This document shows, piece after piece, positions 27,282 to 37,264 of a stretch of 64,000 nt of DNA (positions are counted from its first letter, which is position 1; the number at the start of each line of letters is the position of its first letter). A program made the translations under genes and the position numbers. The notes below the pieces were generated by a model. That model was not told where the DNA came from. It did not search any database and saw only the letters and a program-made list of their open reading frames with translations. The DNA comes from Rhizobium grahamii (GTDB taxonomy: Bacteria; Pseudomonadota; Alphaproteobacteria; Rhizobiales; Rhizobiaceae): assembly GCF_009498215.1 (NCBI RefSeq), contig NZ_CP043498.1, forward strand, positions 310,001-374,000, given 5' to 3'.

Positions 27282-28024
27282 GGCTTCGTTCCTGCGAGAA
27301 GAAATTCCAGATTGCCGTCGCCACCGGCGATCGGCGAGGGGATGAGGCCGAGGCTCCCCCAGCCCATGTCTTCGACGAACCAGCGTTCCAGCTCGGCAGC
27401 AACGGCGGGAGCGGAGGAGGGGTCCTTGAGCAGCCCGCCCTTGCCGATCGCATCGCGCCCGGCCTCGAACTGCGGCTTGACCAGCAGCACGGCAGCGGTG
27501 CCGGGCTCAGCGAGGTCGAGTGCCGGTGCAAGCGCCAGCTTCAGCGAGATGAAGGAAACGTCGGAGACGATGAACGAGACCGCATGGCCGATATCGTCCG
27601 CGACGAGGTTGCGGGCATTCAGCCCTTCGATGTTCGTCACGCGCGGATCGGCGGTCAGGCGAGGATGCATCTGGCCATGGCCGACATCAATCGCCGTCAC
27701 ATGCGCGGCACCGCGCTCCAGCAGAACCTCGGTGAAGCCGCCGGTCGAGGCGCCGACGTCAAGACAGTGCTGACCTGCGGGATCGAGCTTGAAATGGTCG
27801 AGGGCGGCCGTCAGCTTCAGGGCGGCGCGCGAGACGTAATCCTGCGCTGGATCGTCGATTTCGATGACCGCATCCTCGGTAAAGAGCGCGCCGGCCTTGA
27901 GGACAACCTTGCCGCCCACCTTTACCGTACCGCGCTGCACGGCATCGCGCGCACGCGAGCGGCTCGCGAAAAGGCCGAGGCCGACGAGAAGTTGGTCGAG
28001 ACGTTGTGTGTTCTGTTCTGACAT
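27278..28024 (-). CDS. tlyA: TlyA family rRNA (cytidine-2'-O)-methyltransferase
   Basis: A 248-residue protein with an N-terminal S4 RNA-binding domain (about 5-65, RLDQLLVGLGLFASRSRARD) and a C-terminal FtsJ-like SAM-dependent methyltransferase domain (CLDVGASTGGFTEVLLERGA; VSDVSFISLKLALAP). TlyA methylates ribose O2' of cytidines in rRNA; the family name also covers hemolysin-like annotations, which are historical. I chose the ATG at 28024 rather than an upstream ATG at 28078 because the family's N-terminus begins there. It is first in a two-gene unit with the rlmD-like gene. Confidence 0.92.
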   Translation of the reverse strand: MSEQNTQRLDQLLVGLGLFASRSRARDAVQRGTVKVGGKVVLKAGALFTEDAVIEIDDPAQDYVSRAALKLTAALDHFKLDPAGQHCLDVGASTGGFTEVLLERGAAHVTAIDVGHGQMHPRLTADPRVTNIEGLNARNLVADDIGHAVSFIVSDVSFISLKLALAPALDLAEPGTAAVLLVKPQFEAGRDAIGKGGLLKDPSSAPAVAAELERWFVEDMGWGSLGLIPSPIAGGDGNLEFLLAGTKP

Positions 28025-28096
28025 CGGCTGTCCATGACGGTCAAAGCCGTCAGTTGCAAGCCTTTTGTTGGTTCTCACACCACGCGGACGTCGCTA

Positions 28097-28498
28097 TCAG
28101 TTCCAGGAATTCGTTCCGAGGTCCTTTTTGCCAACCATGACTTCGACCGATTTGTCGCCGGTCTTCACCCACGTCTCGCAGATTTCCTTTCCGGCATCCC
28201 GGCCGCCCTTCCACGTGCGGCAGAACTTGTCTTTCTTGATGGCCCACACGCCTTCGATCGGGATGACCTGACCGTTGTCGAGCTTCACCTGGCCCTTTCC
28301 CTTGCCGTCGGCGCCAAGCGAGAGGGTGCCGGCATACCCTTTTCCGGGACCGCCGAGGATCAGCTCTTTTCCTTGGCCGAGCAGGGCCGTCAGCTCCTGG
28401 CCAGTCATCTTCTGCTTTTCAGCTGCTGCTGCGGCTCCCCCGATAACCAAAGTGGCAGCCAGAACCCCGATGACGGCGCGCATGTTGATCCCCTGCAT
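28097..28498 (-). CDS. Small secreted hypothetical protein, 133 aa
   Basis: A signal peptide (MRAVIGVLAATLVIGGAAAA, from an alternative ATG at 28483) is followed by a small domain. That domain carries the pattern MTGQELTALLGQGKELILGG, then glycine-rich beta segments (GYAGTLSLGADGKGKGQVKL) and a C-terminal part with two cysteines (FCRTWKG and ICETWVKTGD) that could form a disulfide. It resembles the small periplasmic proteins common in rhizobia with a GQELTALLGQGK start, but I cannot name a family or function. It is alone upstream of the tlyA operon on the same strand. Confidence 0.7.
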   Translation of the reverse strand: MQGINMRAVIGVLAATLVIGGAAAAAEKQKMTGQELTALLGQGKELILGGPGKGYAGTLSLGADGKGKGQVKLDNGQVIPIEGVWAIKKDKFCRTWKGGRDAGKEICETWVKTGDKSVEVMVGKKDLGTNSWN

Positions 28499-28627
28499 GA
28501 TTTATGGATCGCTAATATACATTCATCGTGTGAAGCCGGAAGAGAGATTCTTCACTGCTGAGTTGAAGTGGCCTATAGCGACCACGCGAGCGCCACGGGC
28601 TCCTGATTCACCGAAAAGAGCGTTGTC

Positions 28628-28990
28628 ATGAGTTTTGTAACGGCCGTCCTCGTTCATGTCGCCTCGATGTCCGAAGGCATGGCGTGGTATCGGCGGGCGT
28701 TTCCTGACGCGGTCGTCGAGATCAGCGAGCCATCCGGCTTCGAATTCCTGAAGATCGGCCAGACGCAGCTGGAGATCGTGCCGGCTGACGAAAAGGTCGC
28801 CAGCGGCGCAGCCGGCTCTGTCGTCTACTGGTGGGTGGATGATTTCGATCAGGTCCTCGCGCACCTGCAGAGCGTCGGCGCCATTCTCTATCGAGGCCCA
28901 ATGAAAATCGATGGAGAGCTCTGGATGTGTCAGGTCCGCGATCCCTGGGGCAACTGCATCGGCATCCGCGGACCGCTGGCTAAACCCTAA
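28628..28990 (+). CDS. VOC (glyoxalase/bleomycin-resistance) family protein
   Basis: A 120-residue single vicinal-oxygen-chelate domain. Paired beta-alpha-beta units are visible: AVLVHVASMSEGMAWYRRAFPDAVVEI, then an acidic strand LEIVPADEK and the second half ending MCQVRDPWGNCIGIRGPL, where DPWGNCIGI is a typical metal-site region. The family includes glyoxalases, dioxygenases and antibiotic-binding proteins, and the substrate is not predictable. GGAG is not evident; the ATG at 28628 follows a weak site. It is not related closely to the second VOC gene at 31.4 kb. Confidence 0.8.
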   Translation: MSFVTAVLVHVASMSEGMAWYRRAFPDAVVEISEPSGFEFLKIGQTQLEIVPADEKVASGAAGSVVYWWVDDFDQVLAHLQSVGAILYRGPMKIDGELWMCQVRDPWGNCIGIRGPLAKP

Positions 28991-29257
28991 AACAGTGAAG
29001 TTTCACGATAACGCAATAGTGACCGGCGCGCTCACCACCAGCGGCCGTGCCTGATCACCCGGCGTGTTGCGCCGCACAATTTTTTAAATAAATCGAAAGC
29101 CTTGCCACCTATGGTTTGGCTGATTGCAGCGGTCCGTGGCCGCTTTTGCCATGATGGCCCTCAATCAGATCTGCCGATCATGTTCGCCGAATTACCAAAG
29201 TATGCGTCCGCATGCTCTGGCTTTGCCATGCCTGTGCGCTTCAAGAGAGATTGACTG

Positions 29258-31198
29258 ATGTTGGCCAAGAACATGTCCCTGAACGGTAAGCTCGCCGCGA
29301 CTTTCGCTGCGCTGATCCTTATCTTTCTATCCGTTTCCAGCTTTGTTTACTTCAAGGCGAATGTGGTTGCCGAAGCTGCCATTCAGCAGAAGAAGTCGGA
29401 ACTGCTCGTCAACCAGATCGACGATGCGCTGCAGGCGATGCTTGAGCAGGCCGTCAATCTGCGCGGCTTCCTGCTGTTTCGCAGCGACAGCACCTATGGC
29501 GATATTTTCGCGAACCGCGAGCGCATGCTGAAGGCGATCGATGCGGCACGGACGACGGCTGCCGGCAACGGTGATTTCGTCGGCCAGATCGACGCCATGC
29601 AGAAGGCCGCAGATCTCTATTTCCACCAGCTTGCCGAACCGCAGTCGAAGGCGCGCAAGGAAACCGACATGCCCGTCGACCAGATCGTCAAGATCGGCGT
29701 CAACGAGACGAAGGGGCAGCTCGACGGCTTCCGTCAGGCTTCCGCCAAGATCAAAGCCGCAGCCCGCGACGAGTCGAATGCGCTTGCCGACAGCAAGGCG
29801 CAGGCGAGCCGGGCGCTGAACATCAGCCTGTTCACCGGCGGCATTGCCGCTGCCGCTGCTGCCGTGCTGCTTGCCTGGATGCTGTCGCGCAGCATCGTTC
29901 GCCCGATCGTCGGCATGACGTCCGCCATGGGCCGTCTGGCCGGTGGCCAGCACGACATCGACGTCCCGGCGCTCGATCGCCAGGACGAAGTCGGCCGCAT
30001 GGCCCAGTCGGTTCTTGTCTTCAAGGATGCGGCGATCGAGAAGTTGCGCCTTTCGGGCGAAACCGATCGGATGCGCAGCGATGCCGAGCGCCAGCGCCAG
30101 ATGAGCGACGAGCAGAAGGCACGCGAGGAAGCAGAACTCCGTTTCGCCATCGAAGGCCTCGCCAGTGGTCTGTCCGATCTTGCCAACGGCAATGTCGCCG
30201 TCCGCATCACGACGCCCTTCGCGTCGCAGTTCGACCGTCTCCGCAACGACTTCAACAACGCCGTCGAGAAGCTGCAGGCTGCCCTTCAGTCGGTTGGCCG
30301 CAATGCGTCCGCCATCAATGCCGGCGCCGGTGAAATCCGCTCGGCTGCCGATGATCTCGCACGCCGCACCGAGCAGCAGGCCGCAGCCGTCGAGGAGACG
30401 GCGGCAGCGCTCGAGGAAGTCACCACCACCGTTCGCGACTCTGCCAAGCGCGCCGAGGATGTCGGCCAGCTGGTCGAGCGCACGCGCCTCGGTGCCGAGA
30501 AGTCCGGCGATGTCGTCCGCAAGGCGGTTGCCGCCATGCAGGAAATCGAGAAGTCGTCCGATGCGATCAGCAACATCATCGGCGTGATCGACGACATCGC
30601 GTTCCAGACCAACCTTCTCGCCTTGAACGCCGGTGTCGAAGCCGCGCGTGCCGGCGAAGCGGGCAAGGGCTTTGCCGTCGTCGCACAGGAAGTGCGCGAG
30701 CTTGCACAACGCTCGGCAAATGCCGCCAAGGAGATCAAGTCGCTGATCAACACCTCGGGCACGCAGGTTAATGCCGGCGTCTCGCTGGTCGACGAAACCG
30801 GCAAGGCGCTTGCCGAAATCGTCGGTGCGGTCCAGGAGATCAACACGCACGTCGGCGCCATCGTCACCGCAACGCGCGAGCAGTCGGTCGGCCTGCAGGA
30901 GATCAACACTGCCGTCAACAATATGGATCAGGGCACGCAGCAAAATGCCGCCATGGTCGAGGAGCAGACGGCGGCGAGCCACTCGCTGGCGCAGGAAGCA
31001 GCGGCTCTCGACGATCTGCTCGGCCAGTTCAATCTCGGCCATGCCCGCGCCGAAGCGCCAAGGGCGGCCGTCGCCAGCCCCGCGTCCCGCCCGGTCGCAT
31101 CGCCGGCCCGCGCACTGACCCGCACGGTCGCCAAGGCCTTCGGTGGCGGCAGGGCTGCAACGGCGGCTGCGGTTCAGGAAGACTGGACGGAATTCTGA
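29258..31198 (+). CDS. Methyl-accepting chemotaxis protein with CheR-tethering C-terminus
   Basis: A 646-residue receptor with TM1 (about 10-30), a helical periplasmic domain (about 32-185, resembling four-helix or CHASE3-type sensors), TM2 (about 190-212), HAMP and signalling region with [19 protein letters not shown]. It ends in a variable linker and DWTEF, which fits the pentapeptide (D/E)-W-x-x-F that recruits CheR and CheB. The other two receptors here lack it. The gene sits between tlyA and dxs on the opposite strand. The ligand is unknown. The start ATG at 29258 is preceded by AGAGAG. Confidence 0.88.
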   Translation: MLAKNMSLNGKLAATFAALILIFLSVSSFVYFKANVVAEAAIQQKKSELLVNQIDDALQAMLEQAVNLRGFLLFRSDSTYGDIFANRERMLKAIDAARTTAAGNGDFVGQIDAMQKAADLYFHQLAEPQSKARKETDMPVDQIVKIGVNETKGQLDGFRQASAKIKAAARDESNALADSKAQASRALNISLFTGGIAAAAAAVLLAWMLSRSIVRPIVGMTSAMGRLAGGQHDIDVPALDRQDEVGRMAQSVLVFKDAAIEKLRLSGETDRMRSDAERQRQMSDEQKAREEAELRFAIEGLASGLSDLANGNVAVRITTPFASQFDRLRNDFNNAVEKLQAALQSVGRNASAINAGAGEIRSAADDLARRTEQQAAAVEETAAALEEVTTTVRDSAKRAEDVGQLVERTRLGAEKSGDVVRKAVAAMQEIEKSSDAISNIIGVIDDIAFQTNLLALNAGVEAARAGEAGKGFAVVAQEVRELAQRSANAAKEIKSLINTSGTQVNAGVSLVDETGKALAEIVGAVQEINTHVGAIVTATREQSVGLQEINTAVNNMDQGTQQNAAMVEEQTAASHSLAQEAAALDDLLGQFNLGHARAEAPRAAVASPASRPVASPARALTRTVAKAFGGGRAATAAAVQEDWTEF

Positions 31199-31275
31199 GC
31201 CTGAAGAAAAGGAAAAGCTCCGTTTCCGGATAGCCACTTACTGCAATGTGGAAATCGGTACCGGGGAGAAAAGTG

Positions 31276-31308
31276 AAACGCTCGCAGCAAGCCACTGCGA
31301 GCGTTTTT
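31276..31308 (+). terminator. Terminator after the third chemoreceptor
   Basis: A ten-base-pair stem (ACGCTCGCAG / CTGCGAGCGT), a seven-base loop and a TTTTT tail lie about 80 bases after the receptor stop. Confidence 0.85.
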
Positions 31309-31394
31309 CGTTTCCGAGGATATTTCGTAGGTTTAAGCGGAGGCTTGTTCTACGGTGCGACGAGGCATCCCCGGCCATAGGAGATTGCGAATAC

Positions 31395-31793
31395 ATGCTT
31401 CATCACATCTCTTTCGGCGTCTCAAACATCGAACGTTCAGCCGCCTTCTATGACGCCGCTCTTGCGCCCCTAGGCTACAGTCGTGTCTGGGAGGATCTTA
31501 GGCCCGGAGAAGCAGATCAGGCGGTCGGCTATGGAATTGCCGGCGGCGGCGATAAATTTGCGATCAAACTATGTCCGGAGGGACAGAGCTCCCCTGGTCG
31601 CGGCTTTCATTTGGCCTTCGCCTCCATGAGCAGACGAGCCGTCGCCAAGTTTCATGAGGCGGCGATCGCGCACGGAGGCATCGATAACGGGTCGCCTGGT
31701 CTTCGTGCCCATTACGGACCACATTACTTTGCGGCCTTCGTGGTCGACCCGGATGGTCACCATATCGAAGCCGTTTTCAATTCTCCCGACTAG
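31395..31793 (+). CDS. VOC family protein
   Basis: A 132-residue glyoxalase-fold protein that starts MLHHISFGVSNIERSAAFYD and ends VVDPDGHHIEAVFN. The first His and the final Glu of the two half-domains are in the places of metal ligands in this superfamily, so a metal-dependent lyase or dioxygenase is possible. The substrate is unknown. The ATG at 31395 is the sensible start although the frame is open far upstream into the chemoreceptor tail. It is convergent with dxs, whose stop is 48 bases away. Confidence 0.85.
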   Translation: MLHHISFGVSNIERSAAFYDAALAPLGYSRVWEDLRPGEADQAVGYGIAGGGDKFAIKLCPEGQSSPGRGFHLAFASMSRRAVAKFHEAAIAHGGIDNGSPGLRAHYGPHYFAAFVVDPDGHHIEAVFNSPD

Positions 31794-31841
31794 TCGCGAG
31801 AAAAGTCAAAGGGCGGTGGGAGCTCGCGCTTCTCCGCCGGA

Positions 31842-33764
31842 CTAGCCGGCGGCGCCGACGCCGAAGGCTGCAGGGCGCCCAAGCACCCGGAAGACCGTCG
31901 AGACGATCCCGGCTCGGTCGAGACCGGCATGAGCGTTCATCACCTCGGGCTTGGCCTGCTCCATCCAGAGATCGGGCATCACAAGCGAGCGGATCTTCAA
32001 GCCGTTATCGAGTAGGCCGTCTGTAGACAGAAACTGCATGACCTGGCTGCCGAAGCCGCCGACCGAGCCTTCCTCGACCGTGATCAGGATTTCGTGGTGG
32101 CGGGCAAGCTGTCGGATCAGGTCGTGATCCAGCGGCTTGGCGAAGCGTGCATCGGCAACCGTCGTCGAAAGACCGGCCGCATCCAGATCCTCGGCCGCAA
32201 GCAAACAGTCGGCGAGCCGGGTGCCGAAGGAGAGCAGCGCCACCTTGGCACCTTCCTTGACGACGCGGCCCTTGCCGATCTGCAGGATTTCGCCGCGAAC
32301 GGGCATCTCGATGCCGACGCCTTCTCCACGCGGATAACGGAAGGAGATCGGGCCGGCATCATAGGCAGCGGCGGTCCGCACCATATGCTTCAGTTCAGCC
32401 TCATCGGACGCTGCCATGACGACGAAGCCGGGCAGGGTGGCGAGGAATGCCGTATCGAAGGAGCCTGCATGCGTCGGACCATCCGCGCCGACGAAACCGG
32501 CGCGATCGATCGGGAAGCGGACCGGCAGGCCCTGGATCGCGACGTCGTGGACAACCTGGTCATAGGCGCGCTGCAGGAAGGTCGAGTAAAGCGCGGCAAA
32601 CGGCTTGAAGCCTTCGGCGGCAAGGCCGGCTGCAAACGTCACCGCGTGCTGCTCGGCGATGCCGACATCGAAGCAACGCGACGGGAAGATGCTGGCGAGC
32701 TTGTCGAGGCCGGTACCATTCGGCATAGCGGCGGTGATGCCGACGATCTTGTCGTCGAGCTCGGCTTCCTGAACCAGTGCTTCGGCGAAGACGCTCGTAT
32801 AGCTCGGCGCATTCGGCTTCACCTTGGCCTGCGCGCCGGTGATGACGTCGAACTTGTTGACGCCGTGATACTTGTCAGCCGCGGCTTCGGCAGGCGCGTA
32901 GCCTTTGCCCTTCTGCGTGACGACATGGATCAGCACCGGACCTTCCGCATGGTCGCGCACATTGCGCAGCACCGGCAGCAGGTGTTCGAAGGAGTGACCG
33001 TCGATCGGGCCGATGTGGTAAAAACCCATCTCCTCGAACATGGTGCCGCCGGTCACATAGCCTCGCGCGTGCTCGACGGCGCGGGTAATCGCGCGGTCGA
33101 CTTTCTTGCCGAGATAGGCCGTCAGTTTCTTGCCGAAATCGCGGAAGCCCATGTAGGTGCGCCCGGAGGCAAGACGTGCCAGATAGGCGCTCATCGCGCC
33201 GGTCGGAGGCGCGATCGACATGTCGTTGTCGTTGAGGATGACGATCAGCCGGGCGTCGAGCGCGCCGGCATTGTTCAGCGCCTCATACGCCATGCCTGCC
33301 GACATCGCGCCATCGCCGATCACGGCGATCACGCGGCGGTCGGTCTTGTCGAGATCGGAGGCAACCGCCATGCCGAGGCCGGCGGAGATCGACGTCGAGG
33401 AGTGAGCGGCGCCGAAGGGGTCGTATTCGCTTTCGGCGCGGCGCGTGAAGCCGGAGAGGCCGTCCTCCTGGCGCAGCGTACGGATCCGGTCGCGGCGACC
33501 GGTGAGGATCTTGTGCGGATAGCACTGATGCCCGACGTCGAAGATCAGCCGGTCTTCGGGCGTGTTGAAGACGTTGTGGATGGCGATCGTCAGCTCGACG
33601 ACGCCGAGCCCCGCGCCCAGATGCCCGCCGGTCTTGGATACCGCGTCGATCATTTCATCCCGGACTTCGCGCGCCAGTTGCGGCAGATCGCGATCCTCCA
33701 GCTTTCGGAGGTCGGCTGGATAGGTAACCTTATCCAACAGCGGCGTCTTCGGCGGTTGTGTCAC
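31842..33764 (-). CDS. dxs: 1-deoxy-D-xylulose-5-phosphate synthase
   Basis: A 640-residue thiamine-diphosphate enzyme condensing pyruvate and glyceraldehyde-3-phosphate, the first step of the MEP isoprenoid route that ispH at the right edge completes. The thiamine motif is [18 protein letters not shown]. The early segment [20 protein letters not shown], the mid-section [15 protein letters not shown] and the transketolase pyrimidine domain ([19 protein letters not shown]) are intact. The start is GTG at 33764. It is a single-copy housekeeping gene in the group; product feeds ubiquinone, relevant to ubiA and ctaB nearby. Confidence 0.96.
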   Translation of the reverse strand: MTQPPKTPLLDKVTYPADLRKLEDRDLPQLAREVRDEMIDAVSKTGGHLGAGLGVVELTIAIHNVFNTPEDRLIFDVGHQCYPHKILTGRRDRIRTLRQEDGLSGFTRRAESEYDPFGAAHSSTSISAGLGMAVASDLDKTDRRVIAVIGDGAMSAGMAYEALNNAGALDARLIVILNDNDMSIAPPTGAMSAYLARLASGRTYMGFRDFGKKLTAYLGKKVDRAITRAVEHARGYVTGGTMFEEMGFYHIGPIDGHSFEHLLPVLRNVRDHAEGPVLIHVVTQKGKGYAPAEAAADKYHGVNKFDVITGAQAKVKPNAPSYTSVFAEALVQEAELDDKIVGITAAMPNGTGLDKLASIFPSRCFDVGIAEQHAVTFAAGLAAEGFKPFAALYSTFLQRAYDQVVHDVAIQGLPVRFPIDRAGFVGADGPTHAGSFDTAFLATLPGFVVMAASDEAELKHMVRTAAAYDAGPISFRYPRGEGVGIEMPVRGEILQIGKGRVVKEGAKVALLSFGTRLADCLLAAEDLDAAGLSTTVADARFAKPLDHDLIRQLARHHEILITVEEGSVGGFGSQVMQFLSTDGLLDNGLKIRSLVMPDLWMEQAKPEVMNAHAGLDRAGIVSTVFRVLGRPAAFGVGAAG

Positions 33765-33869
33765 GGGTGGGTGCTCTTTCTTGTCATTCTTGGGCAGGAA
33801 GCCTTTAAGGCATAAATTGCGGTGAAAAAAGTCGATTTCAAGAACCGCAGACTCCCTTTCTAAAGGAGA

Positions 33870-34793
33870 TCAGCCTTCGGGCAAAGGTATGAATTCTTCC
33901 TCATCCCCCGGAACGATGTCGAACTTGCCGGTCCGCCATTCTTCCTTCGCCTTCTCGATGCGCTCCTTCGACGAGGAAACGAAGTTCCACCAGATGTACC
34001 GCTTCGAGTTCAGGGCGGCGCCCCCGAACAGCATCAGATGACAGCCCTGGCTGCCCGCTTCGAGCGTAATCTGGTCGCCGGGACGGAAGACGAGCAGCTG
34101 GTCGGCGGCAAACGTGTCGCCCGATATCACGACTTCGCCTGAGAGCACGTAAGCGGCGCGCTCCTCATGGCCAGCGGCAAAGGGGAACTTGACGCCGGGT
34201 TCGAGACTGATGTCGACATAAAGCGTGTCCGAGAAGACCTTGACCGGAGATTTCATCCCCTCGAAGTCGCCGATCACAACGCGCCCGCGCATGCCGCGTT
34301 CGTCGATGACTGGCATGTCGGTTTTTTCGGTATGCGTAAAGGAGGGGTCGATTTCTTCCTTGTCATCGGGCAGCGCCAGCCACGTCTGCAGGCCGGACAT
34401 CAGCAGCGGGTGGCCGCGCAGGTTGTCGGGCGTGCGCTCGGAATGCACGATGCCGCGTCCAGCCGTCATCAGGTTGATATCGCCGGGGCGGATGACCTTC
34501 TCTGTGCCGAGGCTGTCGAGATGCCGGATTTCGCCGTCGAAGAGGTAGGTAACCGTCGAAAGCCCGATATGCGGATGCGGCCGCACGTCGAGCGCTTCGT
34601 TCGGCTTCAGGATTGCCGGCCCCATGCGGTCGAAGAAGATGAATGGCCCGACCAGACGGCGATCGCGCGTGGGCAGCGCACGCCGCACCTGGAATCCGCC
34701 AAGGTCGCTGGTACGGGGAATGATGAGGTTTTCGATGGCGTCACACGCAAAGGCGTCGCCGGGCAGGGGGTCTTTACCGGGGAAGAAGGACAT
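33870..34793 (-). CDS. Pirin family protein
   Basis: A 307-residue bicupin. The N-terminal cupin carries the pirin pattern VRPHPHIGLSTVTYLFDGEIRHLDS and LMTAGRGIVHSER, with the metal-binding histidines in place. The C-terminal cupin covers roughly residues 170-260. Bacterial pirins have been shown to act as quercetin dioxygenases or to modulate other enzymes, and the role here is unknown. It lies between dxs and xseB on the same strand, separated from dxs by about 100 bases and from xseB by 120. Confidence 0.9.
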   Translation of the reverse strand: MSFFPGKDPLPGDAFACDAIENLIIPRTSDLGGFQVRRALPTRDRRLVGPFIFFDRMGPAILKPNEALDVRPHPHIGLSTVTYLFDGEIRHLDSLGTEKVIRPGDINLMTAGRGIVHSERTPDNLRGHPLLMSGLQTWLALPDDKEEIDPSFTHTEKTDMPVIDERGMRGRVVIGDFEGMKSPVKVFSDTLYVDISLEPGVKFPFAAGHEERAAYVLSGEVVISGDTFAADQLLVFRPGDQITLEAGSQGCHLMLFGGAALNSKRYIWWNFVSSSKERIEKAKEEWRTGKFDIVPGDEEEFIPLPEG

Positions 34794-34913
34794 CGCAGGT
34801 CTCCGATGAGCGTTCGTTCTACGCTAGCCCCATTGACGATCGCGGACTAGGAAAACTTGTCGCCCGAAAGGCGACGCTCCGTTCAGAATGATGACGATTT
34901 CAGTTGCGTCTGC

Positions 34914-35165
34914 TTACGCTCCGTCCAGCGGCTCTACGCCCTGCGGCTTGCCAGCGCGGTCGAGGCGGATCTTCTCGATACGGTTTTCAGCGGCCGACAG
35001 CAGCGTTTCGCAATGCTTCTTCAGCGCTTCGCCACGCTCGTAGATCTCGATGGATTCATCCAGCGCCACGTCGCCACGTTCAAGACGGGCCACGATGCTT
35101 TCGAGTTCGGCAACGGCCTTCTCGAAGGAAAGACCGGAAACTTCCGGCTTGGCGCTGTCAGTCAT
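34914..35165 (-). CDS. xseB: Exodeoxyribonuclease VII small subunit
   Basis: An 83-residue protein with the XseB pattern [38 protein letters not shown]. With the large subunit XseA, it degrades single-stranded DNA. The start is the ATG at 35165 with AAGGG seven bases upstream, located in the stop region of the upstream gene; the two stop and start codons lie within five bases, so translational coupling is likely. The xseA gene is not in this window. Confidence 0.93.
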   Translation of the reverse strand: MTDSAKPEVSGLSFEKAVAELESIVARLERGDVALDESIEIYERGEALKKHCETLLSAAENRIEKIRLDRAGKPQGVEPLDGA

Positions 35166-35167
35166 AC

Positions 35168-36103
35168 TCAACCCTTCATCATTCTAAGAATATGCAGGCC
35201 GGCCGATTCGGCGAGGCCTTCGAGATCATAGCCACCTTCGAGCAGGCTGACGACCCGGTTGCCGGCACTTTTGTCCGCGACCTCGAGCAACCGCCCGGTT
35301 GCCCAGTCGAAATCCTCGCCAACGAGGTTGATCTGCGCCAGCGGATCGCGGTGATGCGCATCGAAGCCGGCAGAGATGATGATCAGGTCCGGCTGGAAAT
35401 CGAAAAGCGCCGGAAGCACCCGCGATTTGAACGCTTCGCGAAAGTGGTCGCTGCCGACATTGGGCGACAACGGCGCGTTGACGATCGTCCCGTGCTTGCC
35501 GCTTTCGTCCTTCGCCCCGCTGCCGGGATAGAGCGGCATCTGGTGCGTCGAGCAGAAGAGCACCGAGGGATCGTCCCAGAAGATGTCCTGCGTGCCGTTC
35601 CCGTGGTGAACGTCCCAATCGACTATCGCGACACGTTCGGCGCCATGCACTTTCTGCGCATGGCGGGCGGCGATCGCGGCATTGTTGAAGAAGCAGAAGC
35701 CCATCGCCTTCGATTTCTCGGCGTGGTGGCCGGGCGGACGCGATGCAACGAAGACATTGTCGGCCTTGCCGGTGAAGACGTCATCAACGCCGGCCATCGC
35801 GGCACCTACACCCGTCAAGGCTGCCTGCAGGCTCTTCGGACTGGCATAGGTATCAGCCTCCAGCTGATTGATCTCGCCGTCCTCTTCGGGAATCTGCCGC
35901 ATGACAGCCAGCAGATGCTCCTCGGGGTGGGCGAGCAGAACGGCATCTTCGTTCGCCTGCGGTGCCTGCTTGCGCTCGAGCCGCTCGAAGTTCGGATGCC
36001 CGAGCGCGACGTTGAGTGCGCGCAGGCGATCGGAGCGCTCGGGGTGGCCCTCGGGCGTGATGTGGTCGAGGAAGATCGGATGTTCGTAAAGGCGGGTGCT
36101 CAT
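35168..36103 (-). CDS. Histone deacetylase family protein (acetylpolyamine amidohydrolase-like)
   Basis: A 311-residue zinc amidohydrolase of the HDAC/AcuC/AphA superfamily. Catalytic and metal ligands are visible in order: [20 protein letters not shown] (His-His pair), [19 protein letters not shown] (Asp and His zinc ligands) and [12 protein letters not shown] (third Asp). Bacterial members deacetylate acetyl-CoA synthetase lysines, acetylpolyamines or similar amides. The gene immediately precedes xseB. Which substrate applies is open. Confidence 0.92.
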   Translation of the reverse strand: MSTRLYEHPIFLDHITPEGHPERSDRLRALNVALGHPNFERLERKQAPQANEDAVLLAHPEEHLLAVMRQIPEEDGEINQLEADTYASPKSLQAALTGVGAAMAGVDDVFTGKADNVFVASRPPGHHAEKSKAMGFCFFNNAAIAARHAQKVHGAERVAIVDWDVHHGNGTQDIFWDDPSVLFCSTHQMPLYPGSGAKDESGKHGTIVNAPLSPNVGSDHFREAFKSRVLPALFDFQPDLIIISAGFDAHHRDPLAQINLVGEDFDWATGRLLEVADKSAGNRVVSLLEGGYDLEGLAESAGLHILRMMKG

Positions 36104-36262
36104 CTCTTCACTCTATCTCCGGGTCCCGTCATGATCCACACCAGATGGCGCGTGCTGACCCGATTTCAACAAGCCGCTTTGTCGCGCTCCCGTCACCGCG
36201 TACGTTTACTTAACGAGCTGGCGACGCTACTCTCACCGGTGGGGAATTCGGTAAAAAGATCA

Positions 36263-36664
36263 ATGAACTCGACCACGCGCTCCAACTCCGTGCAGATGCA
36301 TGTTCCCTTCCGGGACGTCGACATGAATGGCCGCATGTTTCTGGGATCCTATATCTCCCATGCGGAATCCGTACTGGCGAATTTCTGGTCGCTCCGGCCC
36401 GCGGTTGCCGATGAACCGGTTTATGTTGCGAGCAAGGCAACCTGCATCCTGCACCGCCCCTTGCACTACGATGAGAAGGTCGTTTTCACCGCATCGGTCG
36501 ACAAGATCGGCATGCGGTCGGTGGGTTTCATGATCAGCGTCGACATGGGAGGCGAACGCGCCGCCGAGGTCGAGATCATCTGGCGAGCGCTCTCGCCCGA
36601 GGATCGTACGCCCGTCGCGCTCCCCGAAGTGACGCGCGACTGGCTTTATAGCTTCGTGAACTAA
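36263..36664 (+). CDS. Acyl-CoA thioesterase, hotdog fold
   Basis: A 133-residue hotdog-fold protein. It carries the 4-hydroxybenzoyl-CoA thioesterase-type signature FRDVDMNGRMFLGSYISHAE near the N-terminus, where the aspartate is the family's catalytic residue. It ends with a beta-rich core (FMISVDMGGERAAEVEIIWR). It hydrolyses an unidentified acyl-CoA. The start is ATG at 36263; another ATG at 36296 (MHVPFRDVD) is possible, and no strong ribosome binding site favours either. It is convergent with bioY. Confidence 0.82.
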   Translation: MNSTTRSNSVQMHVPFRDVDMNGRMFLGSYISHAESVLANFWSLRPAVADEPVYVASKATCILHRPLHYDEKVVFTASVDKIGMRSVGFMISVDMGGERAAEVEIIWRALSPEDRTPVALPEVTRDWLYSFVN

Positions 36665-36676
36665 CGCCTGAAGAGT

Positions 36677-37240
36677 TTAGCGGCGGGCGGGCAGCAGCGG
36701 GTAACCGGCCATGACGGCGCGGCCGACCAGCGCGGCGACAAAGGCCTTGATGACGTCGCCAGGGATGAAGGCCATCGAGCCGAAGAAGGCCTTGCTGAAG
36801 CCGAGGCCGCCGACGAGGGCGAGATAGCTGATGCCGCAGGCGTAGAGAACGACAATGCCGCCGATCATGGCGGCAAGGAAGAAGCCGATCGCCTGCATGG
36901 TCGCGTTCTGATCGGCGTTGACAAGCCGTTCGCTGAGATAGCCGGTGGTGAATGCCGCCAGCACCCAGCCCATCAGGAAGCCGGATGTCGGCGCGGCGAA
37001 GGCCGCAAGTCCGCCGCGTCCGCCCGACAGCACGGGCAGGCCGATTGCAACAAGCACCAGCACGATGAGAACCGCCACGGTCCCTCGGCGCGCACCGAGC
37101 ACGACGCCCGCCATCATGACGCCGAGCGACTGGGCGGTGATAGGCACCGGAATGAAGCCGAGCGTGATCGGCGGAAGAATGCCGAGCGCGACGATGATCG
37201 CGGCGAAGAGGGCGCAAAGAACGAGGTCGCGAGTGCTCAT
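36677..37240 (-). CDS. bioY: Biotin transporter BioY, substrate-binding S component
   Basis: A 187-residue membrane protein with about five or six hydrophobic helices and the BioY signature SLGVMMAGVVLGARRG. It binds biotin and works with BioM and BioN as an energy-coupling-factor (ECF) importer. GGAG lies directly upstream of the ATG, 24 bases after the bioN stop. The gene order bioM-bioN-bioY on the minus strand is the arrangement known from Rhizobium, so it is assigned with confidence. Confidence 0.94.
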   Translation of the reverse strand: MSTRDLVLCALFAAIIVALGILPPITLGFIPVPITAQSLGVMMAGVVLGARRGTVAVLIVLVLVAIGLPVLSGGRGGLAAFAAPTSGFLMGWVLAAFTTGYLSERLVNADQNATMQAIGFFLAAMIGGIVVLYACGISYLALVGGLGFSKAFFGSMAFIPGDVIKAFVAALVGRAVMAGYPLLPARR

Positions 37241-37264
37241 GTGGGCTCCGTAATTGACGACAGG

